A stretch of DNA of 64,000 nucleotides. It comes from Thalassocella blandensis (GTDB lineage: Bacteria; Pseudomonadota; Gammaproteobacteria; Pseudomonadales; Cellvibrionaceae). Under the pieces are notes generated by a model, which worked only from the letters and a program-made list of their open reading frames with translations, was not told the DNA's origin and made no database searches. The translations under genes were made by a program, and so were the position numbers. The stretch spans positions 186,001 through 250,000 of the forward strand of contig CABFPG010000006.1 of the NCBI GenBank assembly GCA_902141825.1. The letters are read 5' to 3'. Of the stretch, positions 59,581 through 64,000 are shown piece by piece; positions within the stretch are counted from its first letter, which is position 1; each line of letters opens with the position of its first letter.

Positions 59581-59713
59581 GCGCCCCACCTACCTGCAAC
59601 GTATTTTACTGCGCCATTTATCCCATATGTTGGTTTTACTTTCTTCCTGCACTCGCGTCCCCCACGTCGATAAAATTCGAGCCAATGAAACATAATTTCA
59701 CCAACACCATTGC

Positions 59714-59738
59714 AAACAATAACCATTCTCATTAACAT
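59714..59738. promoter_or_regulatory. Probable Fur box
   Basis: AATAACCATTCTCATTAAC resembles the Fur consensus (GATAATGATAATCATTATC) and lies 88 bp before the receptor ATG, consistent with iron repression. Confidence 0.7.
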
Positions 59739-59825
59739 TGCGCCGTATCACCCCTACTGGCATTCGTAGCAACCTAATCCTCTGCCATTTCTTGTTTTAC
59801 CCATATTATGTTTAAGGATGTTTAA

Positions 59826-61991
59826 ATGAACCCACTACTCAATCCACCCCTCTCCCGCCTGAGTTGCTTTCGTAAAGCTTCGCCTCTGGCCTGGGGGATC
59901 TCCGTGCTTCTCTTTAGTAATGTCGTGTTTGCTCAGGAGGAGGAATCGAAGAGCAATATTGAAGAAGTGCAGGTTCTTGGAAAATACATTGTGAATGAGC
60001 AGTTGGATACGGCGACGGGGTTGGGCTTAACACTGCAGGAAACGCCACAGTCGGTCAGTATTATGACCTTTCAGCGGATTGAAGATCAGGGTTTGAAGTC
60101 TCTGACTGATGTTGTCAATAATGCGGCTGGCATTTCATCCAAAGCCTACGACAGTTCGCGTAATGCTTTTTCATCACGTGGCTTTGATGTGGATAACTAC
60201 CAAATTGACGGTATTCCCGTTCAATGGGAAGGCGGTTCCAGTGCCGGTGAAACCCAAACAGACATGGCTTTGTACGAGCGTGTTGAAATCGTCCGGGGAG
60301 CGACCGGCTTGTTGACCGGTGCAGGCCACCCTTCTGCGTCCATTAACCTGGTTCGCAAGCATGCCGATAGCGAAGTATTCAAAGGCTACGCTTCACTGAG
60401 CGCCAGTCGCTGGAACAATTACAATGCCACCCTGGATTTAAGCAGTCCTTTAAACCAAAGTGGTTCGGTACGCGGCCGCACCGTGGTTGTGTATGAAGAT
60501 GGCGATTCCTTTGTCGATTATGCTGGCAACCAAAAGTCTGTGTTTTACGCGGTGATGGATGCCGACCTGACAGATAATACCTTGATCAGTGTCGGTGCCA
60601 GCTACCAGGATAATGACCCCACTGCGTCACAATGGGGTGGTCTACCCATCTTTTTCAGCGACGGAACACGGACCGACTGGGACAGATCCAAAACAGTGGG
60701 CGCACAATGGACGGCATGGGCCACCAGTCACGAAACATACTTCTTTAACCTCACACATGAGTTCGGCAATAATTGGCAGCTGCGCGCCAATGTAAACCGC
60801 ACGCAAAGTAATTCCGAGATGAAATTGCTTTATCTATTTGGCTCCCCTGATCCCGAAACCGGTTTAGGTATGGGCCCATCACCTGCCCGCTATGATAATG
60901 AACGCACCCAGGATGATTACGGTTTCCGTCTAACCGGGCTTTATTCTTTATTCAATCGCGAGCATGAGCTTGTTTTAGGCATGCAACACAGCGAACAAGA
61001 TTTTGTTTATAACAGCTACAGCGCCACAAACACTGCAGAAGTCGGCAATTTCTTTGAATGGGATGGTTCATTTCCTGAGCCTACGTGGGGCGATGTTAGT
61101 CCATTTCAAAAACAAACCACGGAGCAGACGGGATACTATGCCGCTACCCGTATTACGATTAGCGATCCGTTTAAAATCGTCGTGGGCACTCGTTTGTCAG
61201 ACTGGAAGCGCGTTGACCATCTTGCCGACGATGAATATGGTGATGATGGCGTTATGATTCCTTACGCAGGTGCGCTATATGATGTAACCGACGATCACAC
61301 GCTTTACGTCAGTTACACCGAAATTTTTCAGCCTCAGAGCGCGCAGGATATCAACCGAAACTTTCTTGATCCGATTGTGGGCAGCAACCGGGAATTGGGC
61401 ATAAAGAGTAAATTCTTTGACGACGCTCTCCATACAACGGTTACGTTTTTTTGGACCGAGGAAGATAACCTGGCAGTAGAAGATCGAAACTTCGAACCAG
61501 ATCCTGAAGATCCGAGCTTTCAGGCTTATATCGAGGCCGATGGCGTCAGCAGTGATGGTTTTGAATTAGAAATGGTTGGTCAAATTACGAATAACTGGCA
61601 GGTCAGCGCTAACTATACGCAATTTGAAGCCACCGCCGAAGATATCGAAGGCGAAGCTAATACGGTGAACACACGTTTTCCACGTAAAATTTTCCGCCTC
61701 TTCACCACGTACCAGCAGCAAGACCTGACCGTGGGTGGCGGTGTAAGTTGGGAAGGTGAAAACTATACAGATGTTGCCAACCCAAGTAACGGTGCATCCG
61801 AACGAGTGTCTCAGGAAGCATATGCTTTGGTAAATCTGATGGCGAGATACCAGTTTAACGACCAGCTTTCAAGCCAGATTAATATCGACAATGTTTTTGA
61901 TGAAACTTACTACAGCCAAATTGGTTTTTACACACAATTGGCCTATGGCAAGCCCAGAGACATTACACTCAGCGTGAAATATCAGTTCTAA
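59826..61991 (+). CDS. TonB-dependent siderophore receptor
   Basis: 721 residues, an outer-membrane beta-barrel for ferric-siderophore uptake. Signal peptide to about 36 (VVFAQ), TonB box-like EEVQVLGKY, plug domain (TLQETPQSVSIMTFQRIEDQ, GFDVDNYQIDGIP, ERVEIVRGATGLLTGAG), and barrel ending in VKYQF with the terminal Phe. It resembles FpvA/FhuE-type receptors; the ligand is unknown. Preceded by a Fur box and followed by a terminator. Energised by a TonB system such as the one at 8807-14007. Confidence 0.93.
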   Translation: MNPLLNPPLSRLSCFRKASPLAWGISVLLFSNVVFAQEEESKSNIEEVQVLGKYIVNEQLDTATGLGLTLQETPQSVSIMTFQRIEDQGLKSLTDVVNNAAGISSKAYDSSRNAFSSRGFDVDNYQIDGIPVQWEGGSSAGETQTDMALYERVEIVRGATGLLTGAGHPSASINLVRKHADSEVFKGYASLSASRWNNYNATLDLSSPLNQSGSVRGRTVVVYEDGDSFVDYAGNQKSVFYAVMDADLTDNTLISVGASYQDNDPTASQWGGLPIFFSDGTRTDWDRSKTVGAQWTAWATSHETYFFNLTHEFGNNWQLRANVNRTQSNSEMKLLYLFGSPDPETGLGMGPSPARYDNERTQDDYGFRLTGLYSLFNREHELVLGMQHSEQDFVYNSYSATNTAEVGNFFEWDGSFPEPTWGDVSPFQKQTTEQTGYYAATRITISDPFKIVVGTRLSDWKRVDHLADDEYGDDGVMIPYAGALYDVTDDHTLYVSYTEIFQPQSAQDINRNFLDPIVGSNRELGIKSKFFDDALHTTVTFFWTEEDNLAVEDRNFEPDPEDPSFQAYIEADGVSSDGFELEMVGQITNNWQVSANYTQFEATAEDIEGEANTVNTRFPRKIFRLFTTYQQQDLTVGGGVSWEGENYTDVANPSNGASERVSQEAYALVNLMARYQFNDQLSSQINIDNVFDETYYSQIGFYTQLAYGKPRDITLSVKYQF

Positions 61992-62012
61992 AAACTGCAC
62001 GTCACACCTCTC

Positions 62013-62058
62013 CAACGGCAGTGAATCTCAAGCTAAGCGATTCACTGCCGTTTGGTTA
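62013..62058. terminator. Terminator after the receptor gene
   Basis: Perfect 14-bp stem AACGGCAGTGAATC / GATTCACTGCCGTT with an 11-nt loop, 22 bases past the stop. Confidence 0.75.
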
Positions 62059-62116
62059 TTTGGGGCTTATCGCGTTACGCCGTCAATCAAATTGCCGCAG
62101 GTTTCAAATTTCACAA

Positions 62117-62587
62117 TCACTGATCTGGAATTTCCGGCACCACTAACCGCGCTAGCTGCTCCAGTGATTCCTGCCATCCTAAATAGCAGCTTTCCACAGG
62201 AATTAACGCAGGAATTCCCGACTGAACAATCTTCAACTCCGTTCCACACATCACCGCTTTAAACTCGATACTCACGTTCATTTCACCAGGTAGATTTTCG
62301 TCGTCGAAACGATCTGTATGGCGAATGCGTGTGTTGGGAACCAGCTCTTCAAAGGAGACGCTGAAAGTGTGTTGTCGACCTGTTCCAAAGTTGGTGAAAG
62401 ACATTCGGTAGCCACCACCAACACTGGCTTTTATTTCGTCGATCGCGCCCGTAAAGCCATAAGGTGGCAGCCAATATTCCAGAGCCTGCTTATCCAGAAA
62501 TGCTTTGTACACACGCTCAACCGGCGCGGGTAACACACGATGTAGTTTGACGGTACCGGTTTCCTGGGACGTGTTTTCTTCGGACAT
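62117..62587 (-). CDS. AHSA1/SRPBCC-family protein
   Basis: 156 residues from ATG 62587, preceded by AGGTG; the open frame begins three codons earlier at a GTG. The fold signature is HRVLPAPVERVYKAFLDKQALEYWLPPYGF and YLGWQESLEQLARLV, typical of activator-of-Hsp90-like/START-like proteins that bind hydrophobic ligands. Biological role unknown. Monocistronic, converging with the receptor gene. Confidence 0.88.
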   Translation of the reverse strand: MSEENTSQETGTVKLHRVLPAPVERVYKAFLDKQALEYWLPPYGFTGAIDEIKASVGGGYRMSFTNFGTGRQHTFSVSFEELVPNTRIRHTDRFDDENLPGEMNVSIEFKAVMCGTELKIVQSGIPALIPVESCYLGWQESLEQLARLVVPEIPDQ

Positions 62588-62991
62588 AAGTTTCACCTGA
62601 GTTTGGTTTGTTTTACATTGAGTATATGACTATGGCCTGGCTCCACTCGTGCCTGTAAACCACAGGAACTTGCGTGCCTGCAAACTACAGCTACTTGGAA
62701 CGTATGGGCGAAGCTTCTTTAGCGTTTATAGTCATGTTTCATGTATTAGTCGAAGGGGAAACCGCGATTTCGACAGGCGAATGAAAATAATTTAATGATC
62801 GGGCGTCGGGAATATCATATTAGCGACGTCGCAAAGCGGGAATGGTCAAGGTTTGGGTTTGTTACGAGAGAGAAACTTACGGATGCGTAGCGTTTAACGA
62901 ATACAGCCCCTGCTTTCACGGGGGCTGTAGTGGCTGTTACTTGAGGTAGGACTTGCCGCTTTTATAACAAAGTAACGTGAGTTTCGAAAAT
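62588..62991. other. Intergenic region with a GC hairpin
   Basis: About 400 bp without a gene. ACAGCCCC (62903-62910) and GGGGCTGT (62921-62928) form a perfect stem that could terminate the minus-strand VWA transcript, though the T run is weak. No other feature seen. Confidence 0.5.
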
Positions 62992-64000
62992 TTACTTAAT
63001 GACGACTGTATCGACAATTCCGTTTACTTCCACAGATAATTGCAAAGACGTATCGTCCGGCGTTTGCTGAGAGTTGTATTCCAGGTTGTATGTATCCTGA
63101 ATAATATTGGCAACGGTGATAAAGACTTCAGCCAGATCTTCTTCATCTGTGGCAAACAGGCTTTCGGTACCGCCACTGTTCGCCAGCAGTTGCAACGATT
63201 CTGTATCAATGTCGGAGCCCAGGCCGATGAAATAGCTGGTGAGGCTGCCTGCCAACGCATCCTGAGACAGTTCCGTGCGCGTGCTGGAAATTTTATTGGC
63301 CACCATATCTCTGACGGCATTGTGTGACGCCGCTTCAGGGTAATAGTTACGGCTTGCCAGGTCTCTTCCGTCTGTAAAGGCAATTATTACGCTGGACTCA
63401 TTGCTGTTAATTTCATCCAGTAAATTATCAATGGTGTAATACAGCGCGGTCGCAGAGTTTGCTGTTTCAAAGCTTAAGTCAAGCAAGCTTTCGATTTCTC
63501 TGTAATCGCCTGAAAACTCGCGATAATCAAATGTTGCATATTGAGACAGAGACACCACAGCTTTTGAAGCCGCATCCAACACCGAAGATTGTTGATTGGC
63601 TTGCGTAATACTGGAGGAAACATCCAATACTAAATACACCTTCACTTGCGATTGGCGAGTATCCAACTCTACACCCGACTCAACGTCCACTACACCATCT
63701 TCATAGATGGTAAAAAAGTTTGAGGTGTCGGCTTCCAAACCGCTGATGCTGTTATTGTTCTGGTCAAATACTTTTACTGCAAAGCGGTGAATGCGTCGGC
63801 CACCTACCAACTCTGATTCGTATGAATCATCCACAACGCTTAATTCAACTGAAGAAACTTGGGAGAAGTCCTGCTGCCGGCTACGAAAATCAGTGGAAAC
63901 CTCTACCGAGGCTTTGATTTTTGTATCGTTAATTGTTTGTTCGCTGGTTTTTGTTACGTACACGCTGGCGGTTACCGCATTTACTGTGCTGCCAACCCCG
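62992..64000 (-). CDS. VWA-domain protein, 5'-truncated by the window edge
   Basis: At least 336 codons. The coding frame continues past the GTG at 63963 to the end of the window (in-frame GSTVNAVTASVYVTKTSE), so the true start lies beyond 64000. The von Willebrand factor A domain has the MIDAS motif LVLDVSSSITQANQQSS and IIAFTDGRD. Such domains bind ligands through a metal ion. The preceding part (DVSTDFRSRQQDFSQ...) suggests an extracellular or surface protein with beta modules. Confidence 0.8.
   Translation of the reverse strand, partial: GVGSTVNAVTASVYVTKTSEQTINDTKIKASVEVSTDFRSRQQDFSQVSSVELSVVDDSYESELVGGRRIHRFAVKVFDQNNNSISGLEADTSNFFTIYEDGVVDVESGVELDTRQSQVKVYLVLDVSSSITQANQQSSVLDAASKAVVSLSQYATFDYREFSGDYREIESLLDLSFETANSATALYYTIDNLLDEINSNESSVIIAFTDGRDLASRNYYPEAASHNAVRDMVANKISSTRTELSQDALAGSLTSYFIGLGSDIDTESLQLLANSGGTESLFATDEEDLAEVFITVANIIQDTYNLEYNSQQTPDDTSLQLSVEVNGIVDTVVIK

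Overview
The window looks like a chromosomal segment of a free-living, probably marine or aquatic gammaproteobacterium of the Cellvibrionales type (relatives of Saccharophagus, Teredinibacter or Cellvibrio). The assignment rests on gene content and protein flavour: an E. coli-like ilvD, argA, mutY-yggX, thyA-folA-lgt, rppH-ptsP(Ntr), gcvT-gcvH, a DUF3450/ExbB/ExbB/ExbD/TonB/TPR cluster, and a TonB-dependent siderophore receptor. It is inference; no rRNA is present in the window.

Region 1 (1-25.5 kb) is compact housekeeping DNA: a GspE/PilB-type ATPase, a PhzF-like protein, argA, a receiver-TPR protein, ilvD, the six-gene TonB-type energy-transduction operon on the minus strand, folA, thyA, lgt, ptsP, rppH, a HAD phosphatase, an imelysin lipoprotein, gcvH, gcvT, mutY, yggX and tRNA-Phe(GAA).

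Region 2 (25.5-47 kb) is an AT-richer accessory island that starts at the tRNA-Phe gene. A 48-nt copy of the 3' end of that tRNA lies at 32205-32252, so 25378-32252 reads as an integrated element bounded by attL and attR. It has no integrase. It holds a giant zincin-like protein with a lipoprotein neighbour, fragments resembling a tailless-phage genome, and a DUF4760 membrane protein. Both ends carry related, hairpin-rich non-coding repeats. Beyond attR come a peptidoglycan-amidase-like protein with a lipoprotein neighbour, other exported proteins, a large SF1 helicase with a C-terminal nuclease-like domain, and a tight four-gene minus-strand operon: a phosphoribosyltransferase-like protein, an ORC/CDC6-like AAA ATPase, an unknown 299-aa protein and an adenine-type DNA methyltransferase. 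I regard this operon, perhaps with the helicase, as the best candidate for a poorly described defence system. An XRE regulator, lipoprotein and exported-protein genes and a LysE exporter follow.

Region 3 (47.2-53.7 kb) is an arginine succinyltransferase (AST) catabolic locus: astC/argD, astA, astD and a DUF1338 protein on one strand, with a divergent Lrp-family regulator and astE. astB is absent from the window.

Region 4 (53.7-59.8 kb) is accessory again. It holds a second zincin-lipoprotein pair, 1.3 kb of gene-poor DNA with a multi-stem inverted-repeat cluster, a secreted YHYH/HNH nuclease, an 8-bp tandem repeat, and a complete BamHI-like restriction-modification system with divergent methyltransferase, C-box operator, controller protein and endonuclease. 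A degenerate match to the attR-adjacent sequence lies just after the endonuclease.

Region 5 (59.8-64 kb) has a Fur-box-preceded TonB-dependent receptor, an AHSA1/SRPBCC protein and a truncated von Willebrand factor A protein at the window edge.
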